From NCBI RefSeq assembly GCF_028369065.1, contig NZ_JAQNDA010000011.1, positions 94,363 through 158,362 of the forward strand: a stretch of 64,000 nt of DNA, written 5' to 3'. The stretch's first letter is position 1, and every line of letters starts with the position of its first letter. The translations under genes were made by a program, and so were the position numbers. Shown here piece by piece: positions 33,978 to 42,846 of the stretch. Below the pieces are notes generated by a model, which did no database searches, was not told where the DNA came from, and saw nothing but the letters and a program-made list of their open reading frames with translations. The stretch is from Marinobacter sp. SS21. GTDB taxonomy: Bacteria > Pseudomonadota > Gammaproteobacteria > Pseudomonadales > Oleiphilaceae.

Positions 33978-35957
33978 ATGGCGGGAATATCATCTTTAGG
34001 CATCGGTTCCGGTGTCCTTACATCGGACCTGGTCGATCAGCTGGTTGCGGCGGAGCGTAAGCCTACGCAGGCTCGCCTGGACTTCAATCAGCAGAAAGCT
34101 GAAGCCCTGATCTCTGCTTACGGCGCCTTTCGGAGTGCGATTACCGAATTGCGGCTGCCCATGCGCCAGCTCAGCTCGGCAGAAAGCCTGATGGCATTTT
34201 CGGCGACCTCCTCCAATGACGAAATCGAAGTGTCCATTGACAGCACCCAGGCCAAACGGGGCAGTTATTCCGTGGTTGTGGATCAATTGGCACAAGCCCA
34301 GTCGCTGGCTTCCGGAACCTTTGCGGATAAGGACACCGCCACCCTGGGCACCGGCACCCTTACCCTGAATGTTGGCGGGGAGAGTAAGGAGCTGACCATT
34401 GACAGCTCCAACAACACCTTGCAGGGGCTGGCCGATGAGATCAATGACGCGGGTATTGGTGTCAGTGCCGGTATTATCGACACGGGCAATGGCTTCCGCC
34501 TGGTGTTGTCCGCCGAGGAAACCGGCGTGGACAATGCCATCACAATCTCCGTTGCCGACGACGATGGCAACAACACCGATACCACGGGCCTGTCCCAGTT
34601 GGCCTTTGATGGCACCACCAATAACCTGACGGAAACCGTTGCCGCCCAGGATGCCATCGTGCAGGTCAACGGCATTTCCATTTCCCGGCCCACCAACACG
34701 GTAGCCAACGTGGTGGATGGCGTCACCTTCGAGCTCAAGGCAGAAGGGGCGACCTCGACCGTTAAGGTAGATCAGGATTTTGGCGCCGTGGCCGATCGCG
34801 TGCAGGCCTTTGTCGACAAGTTCAATTCGTTTCAACAGGCCATCGACAGCCTGGCCGGCTACAACGCCGAGACCCAGCAAGGTGGCCTGCTGACCGGTGA
34901 TGCGACGGTTCGGGGTGTTCAGCGGCAGTTGAGGAGCTTGCTCACCGGTATCGTTCCTGGGCTGGAAAAGGGCGCGGTTCGATCTCTGGCCGATGTTGGT
35001 ATCACCACCAACGCTCAAACCGGCCAGCTCGATTTTGACCGCACGGTGTTCCAGGACCAACTGGAAAAGAATTCAGACGATGTCATTGCCCTGTTTGCGG
35101 AACAGGGGCGGGCCAGCGACGGACAAATCGAATTTCTTCGCAGTGGCAGCAGTACCCAGCCTGGTAACTACGCGGTTAACATCACCCAGATTGCCACCCA
35201 GGGTTCGCTGCAGGGTGAGAATGTCGGGACCGGCTCGGTCACGATCGACGCCGATAACGACGAGCTGACCCTTGTGGTTGATGGCTCGACGACGGCATCG
35301 ATTCAGCTGACCGCCGGAACCTATACCCGGGACGAGCTGGCGGCGGAGATTCAGAGTCAGCTGAGCAGTAATTCCGCCCTGGGCGCGGACGGCCGCTCGG
35401 TTCAGGTAGAGTTTGATGCGGTGAACGGCGTATTTTCCTTCAAATCGGGAGAGTATGGCGGTGATTCCAATGTCAGTCTGACGGCTGTGGACACCAATTC
35501 GGCCGCGACCCTGGGCTTGTCGGTCAAGACCGGCACCTTGGGCAAGGATGTCGCTGGCACCATTGGCGGTCAGGCCGCGACCGGTGAAGGTCAGGTCCTG
35601 GTGGTTGAGGGCAGTGGCGGTGCCTCCGGTATGCAGGTCCGAATCACCGGTGGTGACACCGGCGCCCGGGGATCCATCAACTTTATCCAGGGTGTGGGTG
35701 ATCGAGCGGTTGATCTGATCAACAGCATTGTGGGCGCCGATGGTACGCTGGAGAGTCGCACCGACGGTCTTCAGCGTGAGCTCGAGTCCATCGCCGAAGA
35801 CCGGGCCCGGTTGGAAGTCAGGATTGAATCCTATCGGGAGCGACTGGTTAAGCAGTTCAGCGCGGCGGATTCGCTCATTGCCCAGCTGCAGAGTACTCAG
35901 GATTTTGTCAGCCAGCAGCTTGCGGCTCTGGCTCCGCGGAACAACCAAAATAACTGA
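33978..35957 (+). CDS. fliD: Flagellar cap protein FliD (HAP2)
   Basis: This 659-residue protein forms the filament cap that folds incoming flagellin. The N-terminal FliD domain (ISSLGIGSGVLTSDLVDQLV) and the C-terminal FliD domain (RAVDLINSIVGADGTLESRT, then coiled coil to ADSLIAQLQSTQDFVSQQLAAL) are clear. It is longer than the 470-residue enteric protein. The extra length lies in the central surface domains (about 330-540), including beta-rich repeats such as GSVTIDADNDELTLVVDGST. It has its own sigma-28 promoter and is followed 32 bp later by fliS. Confidence 0.95.
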   Translation: MAGISSLGIGSGVLTSDLVDQLVAAERKPTQARLDFNQQKAEALISAYGAFRSAITELRLPMRQLSSAESLMAFSATSSNDEIEVSIDSTQAKRGSYSVVVDQLAQAQSLASGTFADKDTATLGTGTLTLNVGGESKELTIDSSNNTLQGLADEINDAGIGVSAGIIDTGNGFRLVLSAEETGVDNAITISVADDDGNNTDTTGLSQLAFDGTTNNLTETVAAQDAIVQVNGISISRPTNTVANVVDGVTFELKAEGATSTVKVDQDFGAVADRVQAFVDKFNSFQQAIDSLAGYNAETQQGGLLTGDATVRGVQRQLRSLLTGIVPGLEKGAVRSLADVGITTNAQTGQLDFDRTVFQDQLEKNSDDVIALFAEQGRASDGQIEFLRSGSSTQPGNYAVNITQIATQGSLQGENVGTGSVTIDADNDELTLVVDGSTTASIQLTAGTYTRDELAAEIQSQLSSNSALGADGRSVQVEFDAVNGVFSFKSGEYGGDSNVSLTAVDTNSAATLGLSVKTGTLGKDVAGTIGGQAATGEGQVLVVEGSGGASGMQVRITGGDTGARGSINFIQGVGDRAVDLINSIVGADGTLESRTDGLQRELESIAEDRARLEVRIESYRERLVKQFSAADSLIAQLQSTQDFVSQQLAALAPRNNQNN

Positions 35958-35989
35958 TCCGGCCTCCGGACAGTGAGAAGGGGTTAATT

Positions 35990-36388
35990 ATGAATGGCTT
36001 GCAGGCCTACCAGCGTGTCAGTACACAGACCAGTATCACCGACGCGGATCCTCACAAATTGATCCAGTTGCTGTATAACGGGGCCTTGGAGCGTATTAAT
36101 ATGGCCAAGGCCCGTATGCAGGCCGGGGATATCGAAGGCAAGAGTCGGCTGATCGGCAAGGCCATTGAGATTGTCGGTGGCTTGAAAAGTTTTCTCGACT
36201 TTGAGCGGGGCGGAGAGCTCGCCGAGCGGCTGGAAGGTCTCTATGACTACATGGAGCGGACCCTGTTCGAAGCCAATGCCAGGAACGATGTCGCCAAGCT
36301 TGACGAAGTCGCCAGCCTCCTGCGCCAGATTAAAGAGGGCTGGGACGGTATCCGCGAAGAAGTGGTTCAGCACCAGCAGGCGGTTTAA
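35990..36388 (+). CDS. fliS: Flagellin export chaperone FliS
   Basis: This 132-residue helical chaperone binds the flagellin C-terminus in the cytosol and stops early polymerisation. It begins MNGLQAYQRVSTQTSITDAD and contains PHKLIQLLYNGALERI, the FliS signature. AAGGGG lies about 6 bases before the ATG. It is 32 bp downstream of fliD, likely in the same transcript. A family B palindrome follows 21 bp after the stop. The usual fliT-like gene does not follow; argG does instead. Confidence 0.95.
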   Translation: MNGLQAYQRVSTQTSITDADPHKLIQLLYNGALERINMAKARMQAGDIEGKSRLIGKAIEIVGGLKSFLDFERGGELAERLEGLYDYMERTLFEANARNDVAKLDEVASLLRQIKEGWDGIREEVVQHQQAV

Positions 36389-36409
36389 GGCCCTTAGTCG
36401 ATAGAGGTC

Positions 36410-36434
36410 GGGGACAGATTTGAAATCTGTCCCC
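36410..36434. repeat. Family B palindrome, copy 3
   Basis: GGGGACAGATTT with its complement around a central GA forms a 25-bp palindrome directly after fliS. It is followed by a T-rich stretch and may also act as a terminator. Confidence 0.8.
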
Positions 36435-36517
36435 TTTGCGTTTTTCTTTTTTCTCTCGCCATTTGTCCATCTGGCCCCCGGCCGTTGACTGCCGTACAAT
36501 ATCGGCCCTTATCTGCA

Positions 36518-36590
36518 GGAGCCTCTGAATAACTCCTGTTGTTCATCGCCTCTGGCATTAGAGAGGCCCAGGTATTGTTCAGAGGCTTCC
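36518..36590. repeat. Repeat family C, inverted-end element
   Basis: GGAGCCTCTGAATAACTCC at the left is mirrored by TTGTTCAGAGGCTTCC at the right, enclosing GCCTCTGGCATTAGAGAGGC. The left word recurs at 61591-61609. This looks like a small non-autonomous repeat with inverted ends upstream of argG. Confidence 0.6.
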
Positions 36591-36621
36591 GAATCCATCC
36601 TGTTCAGTCTGGAGCAAGGGC

Positions 36622-37833
36622 ATGTCTGATTTTAAAAAGGTGGTGCTGGCCTATTCCGGTGGCCTGGATACCTCGGTTATCGTTCGCTGGTTGCAGGACA
36701 CCTACAACTGCGAAGTGGTCACATTTACCGCCGACCTGGGTCAGGGCGAAGAAGTAGAGCCAGCCCGTGCCAAGGCCGAAGCGTTGGGCGTGAAAGAAAT
36801 CTACATTGAAGACCTGCGTGAAGAGTTTGTTCGCGATTACGTTTTCCCCATGTTCCGCGCCAACACCATCTACGAGGGCGAGTACCTGCTGGGCACCTCC
36901 ATTGCTCGTCCGCTGATTGCCAAGCGCCTGGTCGAGATTGCCAACGAGACCGGTGCCGACGCGATTTCTCACGGCGCAACGGGCAAGGGCAATGATCAGG
37001 TGCGTTTTGAACTCGGTGCCTACGCTCTCAAGCCGGGTGTCCACGTCATCGCCCCCTGGCGAGAGTGGGATCTGAACTCCCGTGAAAAACTGTTGGCCTA
37101 CTGCGACGAGCGCAATATCCCTGTTGAGAAGAAGAAGGGTAAGTCCCCTTATTCCATGGACGCCAACCTGCTGCATATTTCCTATGAGGGTATGGTCCTG
37201 GAAGATCCATGGGCCGAAGCAGAAGAAGATATGTGGCGTTGGAGCGTGGCCCCTGAGCAGGCGCCAGACCAGCCGACCTACATTGAACTGACCTACGAGA
37301 AGGGCGACATCGTTGCCGTCGATGGCCAGGCGATGAAGGCCCACGAAGTGTTGGCGCACCTCAATAAAGTGGGCGGCGAGAATGGCATCGGCCGTATCGA
37401 CATCGTCGAGAACCGTTACGTGGGTATGAAGTCCCGTGGCTGCTATGAGACTCCGGGCGGCACCATCATGCTGCGGGCTCACCGCGCCATCGAGTCCATC
37501 ACCCTGGACCGGGAAGTGGCCCACCTGAAAGACAGCATCATGCCCCGCTATGCCGAAGTGATTTACAACGGTTACTGGTGGTCGCCAGAGCGTGAGGCGC
37601 TGCAGGCATTGATCGACCAGACGCAGACTTACGTTAACGGGACCGTGCGGCTGAAGTTGTACAAGGGCAACGTGGACGTTGTGGGCCGGAAGTCCGAAGA
37701 TTCCCTGTTCGACGAGAAGATTGCCACCTTTGAAGAAGACCAGGGTGCCTACGATCAAAAAGATGCGGAAGGCTTCATCAAGCTGAATGCGTTGCGGCTG
37801 CGGATTGCGGCCGGTAAGGGGCGCAAGCTCTGA
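36622..37833 (+). CDS. argG: Argininosuccinate synthase
   Basis: This 403-residue enzyme joins citrulline and aspartate with ATP to make argininosuccinate, the penultimate step of arginine synthesis. The N-type ATP pyrophosphatase loop [15 protein letters not shown] is at residues 10-24. The substrate motifs [18 protein letters not shown] near 90 and [15 protein letters not shown] near 115 are intact, as is [16 protein letters not shown]. The length and ends match the family. It stands alone, with a terminator at 37895-37928. Confidence 0.97.
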   Translation: MSDFKKVVLAYSGGLDTSVIVRWLQDTYNCEVVTFTADLGQGEEVEPARAKAEALGVKEIYIEDLREEFVRDYVFPMFRANTIYEGEYLLGTSIARPLIAKRLVEIANETGADAISHGATGKGNDQVRFELGAYALKPGVHVIAPWREWDLNSREKLLAYCDERNIPVEKKKGKSPYSMDANLLHISYEGMVLEDPWAEAEEDMWRWSVAPEQAPDQPTYIELTYEKGDIVAVDGQAMKAHEVLAHLNKVGGENGIGRIDIVENRYVGMKSRGCYETPGGTIMLRAHRAIESITLDREVAHLKDSIMPRYAEVIYNGYWWSPEREALQALIDQTQTYVNGTVRLKLYKGNVDVVGRKSEDSLFDEKIATFEEDQGAYDQKDAEGFIKLNALRLRIAAGKGRKL

Positions 37834-37841
37834 GTTGTTCG

Positions 37842-37879
37842 GTAGGATGCGGTTTGGCTGCGCCTCACCGCATCCTACG
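37842..37879. repeat. REP-like element, family A copy 4 (half element)
   Basis: GTAGGATGCGGTTTGGC...CTCACCGCATCCTACGG is a single short palindrome 9 bp after the argG stop, related to the element at 2407. Confidence 0.8.
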
Positions 37880-37894
37880 GCACTGAAATGAGAA

Positions 37895-37928
37895 CGGGGG
37901 CAGCTGTGATGGCTGCCCCCGTTTTTTT
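37895..37928 (+). terminator. Intrinsic terminator of argG
   Basis: GGGGGCAGC (37896-37904) pairs with GCTGCCCCC (37912-37920), with a 7-nt loop, and is followed by GTTTTTTT. Confidence 0.92.
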
Positions 37929-37941
37929 GTGCGGCAAAAAT

Positions 37942-38125
37942 ACAAAAAGGCCAGCTAAGAAGCTGGCCTTCGAATAAGGGAACAAGGGTGCCTGAAAGTC
38001 CGTGTTCTGTGGAGGGCCCCATAAATCGGCGAAGGGACTGCTTAACTTCGTGACGGTACTGCTCGATTCCGGCACGAGACGACTTAACTCCTTCGCCGTG
38101 GGGGATACTGCTTAAATCCACGATG
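37942..38125 (-). ncRNA. Candidate structured small RNA or 3' UTR element
   Basis: On the minus strand the region between the response regulator stop (38203) and a strong terminator is about 230 nt and appears highly structured. The terminator stem is 37947-37956 with 37961-37970, with loop aaga, then TTTTTGTATTTTT. An 8-bp long-range stem pairs 38028-38035 with 38090-38097, and a smaller one pairs 38097-38101 with 38118-38122. The word GTTAAG or TTTAAG followed by a close relative of CAGT occurs three times. No convincing protein is encoded. It may be an independent sRNA or one processed from the regulator's 3' UTR; no clear promoter was found. Confidence 0.45.
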
Positions 38126-38202
38126 TCAGAATACGGTTTGGCATCTGTCCTGTCTGTGCATTAAGTGTGTCGCGGTGTTACAGAGTGTTTTTCTGGCACC
38201 CG

Positions 38203-39174
38203 TCAGGCAAGTTCAGCAATTTCCGGCTGGATTTCGGTAAAGCGCCGGGTTTCATAAGCCTCCATCAGGCCTTGAACCGCAGCCCGTTCGATTTCTTGCA
38301 CCGAGGGCGTACCGAGTTGGGCGTCGGCCCGGCACAGAGTGATGCCTGCCTCCACAGAGATATAGCCGGCAGTGGTCTTAAGGGCTTTGTGGTTGATGCC
38401 GTCGAAAATTCGCCGAAAGGCCGCGGTTGTACATTGATCGCTGTGCGGGAAGTGGGCGATAACGGCGTATTGGTTGTCGCCTACACGGCACAGAGCATCC
38501 ATGGGGCGGATCAGGTTGCTGAGTCGACGTGAGATGCCGACGGCGAGTTCGCTTATGATCGCGGGCGTATGCTGGCGTTTGAGGTCCTGCCAGTTGCGAA
38601 TGCCACAGAGCAGATAGGCGGCGGAGCCGCCCCGGGCTTCTGTCTGGCGCAGGCATTTGCCCATGCGTTCGCGGGCGTAGCGGTTGTTACACAGACCGGT
38701 TTCCAGATCGATGATATTGCTGGCTTCCAATTCCCGATTGTTTTCCATGAGCAGGGTGTTCGCCCGCAGCAGGGCGTTCTGCCGGTCGGCAATTCGATCA
38801 GCCGCGTAGATCCGCGGAATGAGCTGCTTGCTCATGTCGGATTTGTAGACGAAATCGTCCACCCCCCGGTCGAAGGCCTCTGCCAGGGCTTCCACGCTTT
38901 CCTTGGCCGTCAGCAGAACGATATAGGTATAGTGATTACTCTGTTCGTCCTGTTGGCGTACCCGGTCGGTGAGTTCCAGGCCGTCCATCTCCGGCATCAA
39001 CCAGTCGGCAATCAGGACGCTGACGGGCCTTTCTTCCATTAACTTAATCGCTGCGGGGGCGTCGTTGGCGACGCGAACATCCCGGTAACCGGCATTGCGC
39101 AGGGCTCGGCTGACCACCATGCTGCTGAATTTGGCGTCGTCCACCACCAGAATCGATAGGTCCAGGTTTGGCAT
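38203..39174 (-). CDS. Response regulator with degenerate GGDEF domain
   Basis: This 323-residue protein has a receiver domain at 1-125 (acidic pair DD at 12-13, Asp57 in ADWLMPEMDG, Lys in VYKSD). A GGDEF-fold domain follows from about 150 (DLETGLCNNRYARERMGKCL). The active-site motif is CRVGDNQYAVI, so GGDEF is replaced by VGDNQ and cyclase activity is not expected. It more likely binds nucleotide or acts through protein contacts. ATG 39174 has GGTGAG 10 bases upstream; a GTG 15 bases earlier is a possible start. It stands apart from any histidine kinase. Confidence 0.85.
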   Translation of the reverse strand: MPNLDLSILVVDDAKFSSMVVSRALRNAGYRDVRVANDAPAAIKLMEERPVSVLIADWLMPEMDGLELTDRVRQQDEQSNHYTYIVLLTAKESVEALAEAFDRGVDDFVYKSDMSKQLIPRIYAADRIADRQNALLRANTLLMENNRELEASNIIDLETGLCNNRYARERMGKCLRQTEARGGSAAYLLCGIRNWQDLKRQHTPAIISELAVGISRRLSNLIRPMDALCRVGDNQYAVIAHFPHSDQCTTAAFRRIFDGINHKALKTTAGYISVEAGITLCRADAQLGTPSVQEIERAAVQGLMEAYETRRFTEIQPEIAELA

Positions 39175-39513
39175 ACTTCTACTACTCACCAGTCCATTGT
39201 CAGATGCGGTACCAGCCCTGACTTGTTATTCTTTGGCATCTTGCGATGCGGCGTTTCCGGCCAGATCCTGGCGGGGTTTGCAAAAGAGGCCATTATAGCC
39301 AATCGAGGCAGGCCGAAAGCCTTGAAGTGTTAAACATGCGGAATTGGCACCCACGGATTGCTCTGGACGTGACGGCCTCCACATTTTGGGGTGTTTGTGC
39401 CTCCCGCAAGGTAACATTGCCGCATTCAGTCAGCCTATAACTGGTTCAGTACCTGGCGTTTCCAGTAATTAACGTGCTGAACAAAAACCAATCACCTTGC
39501 AGGAGTACCAAGC
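39175..39513. other. Intergenic region, nothing recognised
   Basis: These 339 bp lie between the response regulator (minus) and yajQ (plus) and must contain both promoters. The small open frames here have no ribosome binding sites or family character. The last 20 bases hold the yajQ site TTGCAGGAG. Confidence 0.35.
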
Positions 39514-39996
39514 ATGCCGTCCTTTGACATTGTTTCCGAAATCGAAATGCACGAAGTGTCCAACGCGGTGGACCAGGCCAAGCGGGAACTGGGCAATCGC
39601 TGGGATTTCAAGAATGTCGAAGCGGACATCGAGCACGACGACAAAGGGATTACCCTCAGTGCCGAGCAGGATTTCCAGCTGGAGCAGTTGCAGGACATCT
39701 TGCGCATGACCTTTGCCAAGCGGAATATTGACAGCCGCGCCCTGGCCGAAGATGGTGACAGCAAGGCTGGCAAACTGGTCAAGCAGCATTTCATCCTGCG
39801 CCAGGGGATCGAAACCGACATGGCCAAGAAAATCGTCAAGATGATCAAGGACGCCAAACTCAAGGTGCAGGCCAGCATTCAGGGGGACAAGGTGCGGGTT
39901 ACCGGCAAGAAGCGGGATGACCTGCAATCGGCAATTGCCCTGTTGAAAGAGGCGGACCTGGAGTTGCCGCTTCAATACAACAACTTCCGCGACTGA
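39514..39996 (+). CDS. yajQ: YajQ family nucleotide-binding protein
   Basis: This 160-residue protein of two ferredoxin-like domains starts [21 protein letters not shown], the near-invariant YajQ N-terminus, and ends [12 protein letters not shown]. Members bind nucleic acids or cyclic di-GMP; in Xanthomonas and Pseudomonas a YajQ protein is a c-di-GMP effector. With three GGDEF-type proteins in this window such a role is plausible but not shown. GCAGGAG lies 8 bases before the ATG. A permease gene follows 40 bp later. Confidence 0.95.
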   Translation: MPSFDIVSEIEMHEVSNAVDQAKRELGNRWDFKNVEADIEHDDKGITLSAEQDFQLEQLQDILRMTFAKRNIDSRALAEDGDSKAGKLVKQHFILRQGIETDMAKKIVKMIKDAKLKVQASIQGDKVRVTGKKRDDLQSAIALLKEADLELPLQYNNFRD

Positions 39997-40036
39997 CTGG
40001 GGGCTCGTTATCCAACCACAAGCGCGTACGACGGCG

Positions 40037-41434
40037 TTGCTGGCACTGATCCGCATCTACACCCGGTGGCAGGTCATTGCATTGCTGTTCCTGGGATTTT
40101 CTGCGGGCTTGCCGTTCCTGTTGGTGTTCTCAACGCTCAACGCCCGGCTGGCGGACGTGGGTGTGGATACCGCCACCATCGGTTTCTTCAGTTGGCTGGG
40201 CATTACCTACTCGATCAAGGTGCTTTGGGCGCCGGTGGTGGATCGGCTTAAATTGCCAGTACTCGACCGTTTGCTGGGGAAGCGGCGCAGCTGGATGCTG
40301 TTGGCGCAGGTGGGGATCGCGACCGGCCTGTACCTGATGGCCCAGGTTGACCCGGTGTCGGCGCCGCAGATGATGGCGCTGTGCGGGCTGATCGTCGCCT
40401 TCTCATCCGCCACTCAGGACGTAGCCATCGATGCCTATCGTATCGAGATCGCCGATGAGCGATTGCAGGCGGCGTTGGCGGCCACTTACATTTTCGGTTA
40501 TCGGCTGGCGTTGCTGGTGGCTGGTGCTGGGGCGCTGTATCTGGCCGAATACTGGTCCTGGCAGGTGTCCTACCAGGTGATGGCCTTGCTGGTGGGCGTG
40601 GGTGTACTGACCGTTCTGGTGGTTCGTGAACCTGAGGTGAATCATTTCGCCGCCGCGAAGGACATCGCCGAGCGGGTTGCCCGGGAGGCTCACAAGCGTG
40701 CCCATCTGGGGCCTCGGCTGGCTCGATTCGCTGGCTGGTTCTCCGCCGCGGTGGCCGGTCCGTTCCTGGATTTTTTCAGTCGATACCGGCAGTTTGCCCT
40801 GCTGATTCTGCTCACCGTGGCGGTGTATCGGATTTCCGACATCGCCATGGGTGTCATGGCCAATCCGTTTTACCTCGACTTCATGGGCTTCTCCAAGATT
40901 CAGGTGGCGGACGTGACCAAGATTTTCGGGTTTTTCATGACCATCGCCGGTTCCCTGGTGGGCGGGATTCTGGTCGTTCGCTACGGCGTTCGCAGGATTT
41001 TATTGTTGGGCGCGGCCATGACCGCGGCCACCAATCTGCTGTTCGTGTTGCTCGCCCAATACCCGCCGAACCTCTACACCCTGGCAGTGGTGGTCAGCGC
41101 CGATAATCTCAGCGGTGGCATTGCGAACGTGGCCTTGATCGCCTGGCTGTCCAGCATGACCAGCGCCTCGTTCACCGCTACCCAGTACGCCCTGTTCAGC
41201 TCGCTGATGACCCTGCCGGGCAAGTTTATTGGTGGTTTCTCCGGTATGGTGGTGGCGGGATTCGGATACGCCGAGTTCTTCCTGGTGGCAGGGCTGATGG
41301 GCGTTCCGGCGATCGTGCTGGCGCTCTACATGATCCGCCATGGCGCGACACTGGATGCCTTGGCCCCGAAGAATCACAGCGATCACTCTGGTGAACTAAA
41401 AGGGCAGGGGGCTGCGTCCCAGGGAGCGGGTTAG
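40037..41434 (+). CDS. ampG: AmpG-like MFS muropeptide permease
   Basis: This roughly 465-residue inner-membrane protein has 12-14 hydrophobic segments. Marks are YTRWQVIALLFLGFSAGLPF at the N-terminus, KVLWAPVVDRL near 70, and SATQDVAIDAYRIE near 130, the AmpG signature. AmpG imports GlcNAc-anhydro-muropeptides for cell-wall recycling and so affects beta-lactamase induction. The start is uncertain: TTG at 40037 is the best in-frame choice, but no clear ribosome binding site is seen. It follows yajQ by 40 bp. Confidence in the family is high, in the start low. Confidence 0.85.
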   Translation: MLALIRIYTRWQVIALLFLGFSAGLPFLLVFSTLNARLADVGVDTATIGFFSWLGITYSIKVLWAPVVDRLKLPVLDRLLGKRRSWMLLAQVGIATGLYLMAQVDPVSAPQMMALCGLIVAFSSATQDVAIDAYRIEIADERLQAALAATYIFGYRLALLVAGAGALYLAEYWSWQVSYQVMALLVGVGVLTVLVVREPEVNHFAAAKDIAERVAREAHKRAHLGPRLARFAGWFSAAVAGPFLDFFSRYRQFALLILLTVAVYRISDIAMGVMANPFYLDFMGFSKIQVADVTKIFGFFMTIAGSLVGGILVVRYGVRRILLLGAAMTAATNLLFVLLAQYPPNLYTLAVVVSADNLSGGIANVALIAWLSSMTSASFTATQYALFSSLMTLPGKFIGGFSGMVVAGFGYAEFFLVAGLMGVPAIVLALYMIRHGATLDALAPKNHSDHSGELKGQGAASQGAG

Positions 41435-41465
41435 GCGGGCCTGGTGTCCCTAACAGAAGCTCGCC

Positions 41466-41774
41466 TCAGGGTTCCCAGCGAAAACGTGACATGGAGACCC
41501 TGCCGTTGGCGACCTCCACACCGTCCTTCGTGAGCAGTTCCACTTGCCGCCGGAACTGCTCGGACCCCTCAGGGAAGGCGATCTGCCCATTGCTGCGGAT
41601 CACCCGGAACCAGGGCAGGTCATGGTCCGACGGCAACATGCCTAGTGCCCGCCCGACAAAGCGAGCCTGTCGCCCCAGGCCAGCCATGGCGGCCACCTGA
41701 CCATAACTCACCACTTTGCCTGCCGGTATGGCACTGACCACTTGCCAGATACGTTGTTCGCGTGAGGGTTCCAT
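41466..41774 (-). CDS. Alkyltransferase-like protein (ATL, MGMT family without active Cys)
   Basis: This 102-residue protein is the DNA-binding half of the O6-alkylguanine alkyltransferase family. It has RIWQVVSAIPAGKVVSYGQVA and ARFVGRALGMLP. The active-site PCHR is replaced by PWFRV, so it cannot accept the alkyl group. ATL proteins bind O6-alkylguanine and hand it to nucleotide excision repair. ATG 41774 is chosen; upstream in-frame codons read through the inverted-repeat element at 41810-41915 and lack family character. It converges on the ampG-like gene. Confidence 0.88.
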   Translation of the reverse strand: MEPSREQRIWQVVSAIPAGKVVSYGQVAAMAGLGRQARFVGRALGMLPSDHDLPWFRVIRSNGQIAFPEGSEQFRRQVELLTKDGVEVANGRVSMSRFRWEP

Positions 41775-41809
41775 CTGACCATCCCGAGAGATATCACCGA
41801 AGCTCGAAT

Positions 41810-41915
41810 GTGGCGAATAAGAGGGCTTCTGGAGCAGCGGCAAGGACGCCGCGGTGCCCGACCAGGTACAGGACGTACCTTGGAGGGCAGCGGAAGAAGC
41901 CCTCTTATTCGCCAC
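41810..41915. repeat. MITE-like element with 21-bp perfect terminal inverted repeats
   Basis: GTGGCGAATAAGAGGGCTTC(T) at 41810-41830 is repeated exactly inverted at 41895-41915. The interior contains two more small palindromes, GCGGC-AAGGAC-GCCGC and GGTAC-AGGAC-GTACC, so the whole 106 bp can fold as a branched hairpin. It encodes no transposase. The GGCGAATAA terminus is shared with the palindrome at 17233. It lies just upstream of the ATL gene. Confidence 0.8.
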
Positions 41916-41966
41916 TGGCTCTGAAATGGCAGGCTGCGTTCATAGCGGCCAATTCAGGCTGAACTA

Positions 41967-42728
41967 TTAGAGCCGCAAAGCCCCATCCACCTCAATCATG
42001 CGCCCGGACACGTAATCATTCTCCACGATAAACGCCGCCGCAGAGGCTATGTCTTCCGGCTTACCCATCCGCTTGAGGGGAATACCCGCTGTCATTTTCT
42101 CCTGTGCCTCCGGCTTCATGGACGCGGTCATTTCGGTTTCGATAAAGCCCGGCGCGATGCCCATCACGCGAATGCCGTACCGGGCCAGCTCTTTTGCCCA
42201 CACCGGCACCAGCGCAGCAACGCCAGCCTTGGCGGAGGAATAGTTGCTTTGGCCCATGTTGCCAGCACGGGATATCGAGGAAATATTGATGATCACGCCT
42301 TGATTGCCATTCTGGATCATCTGGGCTGCGGCCTCGCGGCCGCACAGGAATACGCCGGTCAGGTTGACGTCAATCACCGCCTGCCATTCCGCCAGGCTCA
42401 TGCGCTTGACGATTTCGCCATCCTTCACTTTGAGCATCAGTCCGTCGCGGAGAATGCCGGCGTTGTTGATCAAACCGTTGAGCTGGCCAAAGTCGGCGCT
42501 GATGGCGCTAAAGGTCTGCTCGACTTCAGCTTCCTTGGCCACGTTGCAGACATAGGCCTTGGCATCCCCTCCGGCCTGTTTGCAGGCCTCGACCGCGGTT
42601 TCCAGTTTTTCAGGCACCAGGTCGATCAGCGCGAGTTTGGCGCCTTTGGCGGCCAGATACTCGGCCATTGCGCGTCCCAGGCCCTGGCCGCCACCGGTAA
42701 TTGCAATCACGGAATCTTGAAGTTTCAT
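41967..42728 (-). CDS. Short-chain dehydrogenase/reductase, FabG-like
   Basis: This 253-residue NAD(P)-dependent oxidoreductase has the TGGGQGLG cofactor loop at about 10-17 and NNAG near 90. The catalytic Ser is in INISSISRAG and the YSSAK motif (Y-x3-K) lies near 165. The later AKEGVAP-type region reads MGIAPGFIETEM. The closest theme is 3-oxoacyl-ACP or 3-hydroxyacyl-CoA reductase. It is a single gene, divergent from fxsA. It differs from the larger FabG4-like protein at 59993. Substrate is not certain. Confidence 0.9.
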   Translation of the reverse strand: MKLQDSVIAITGGGQGLGRAMAEYLAAKGAKLALIDLVPEKLETAVEACKQAGGDAKAYVCNVAKEAEVEQTFSAISADFGQLNGLINNAGILRDGLMLKVKDGEIVKRMSLAEWQAVIDVNLTGVFLCGREAAAQMIQNGNQGVIINISSISRAGNMGQSNYSSAKAGVAALVPVWAKELARYGIRVMGIAPGFIETEMTASMKPEAQEKMTAGIPLKRMGKPEDIASAAAFIVENDYVSGRMIEVDGALRL

Positions 42729-42846
42729 TATTTGCCCTAACTGATTGAGTGAGGGAACGGCCGAGCGGGCGTTCCTTAAAGAGCCTCTGGTTGGGCGAGT
42801 ATATCAAAGCCCCAACCTCCCCAAAGACTAAATCAAAGGCCGTTGC

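Noticed and set aside
36604..38121. 505-codon open frame antisense to argG
   Set aside because: It runs through argG, a terminator, a REP element and the RNA candidate. Its first 50 codons look plausible but a strong terminator lies inside it.
37942..38125. RsmY/RsmZ-type RNA
   Set aside because: Several GGA words occur, but they are not placed in regular hairpin loops; the candidate RNA is reported without this family name.
41775..41915. N-terminal extension of the ATL protein
   Set aside because: The open frame continues upstream but is made of the inverted-repeat element, has no ribosome binding site, and ATL proteins are about 100 residues.
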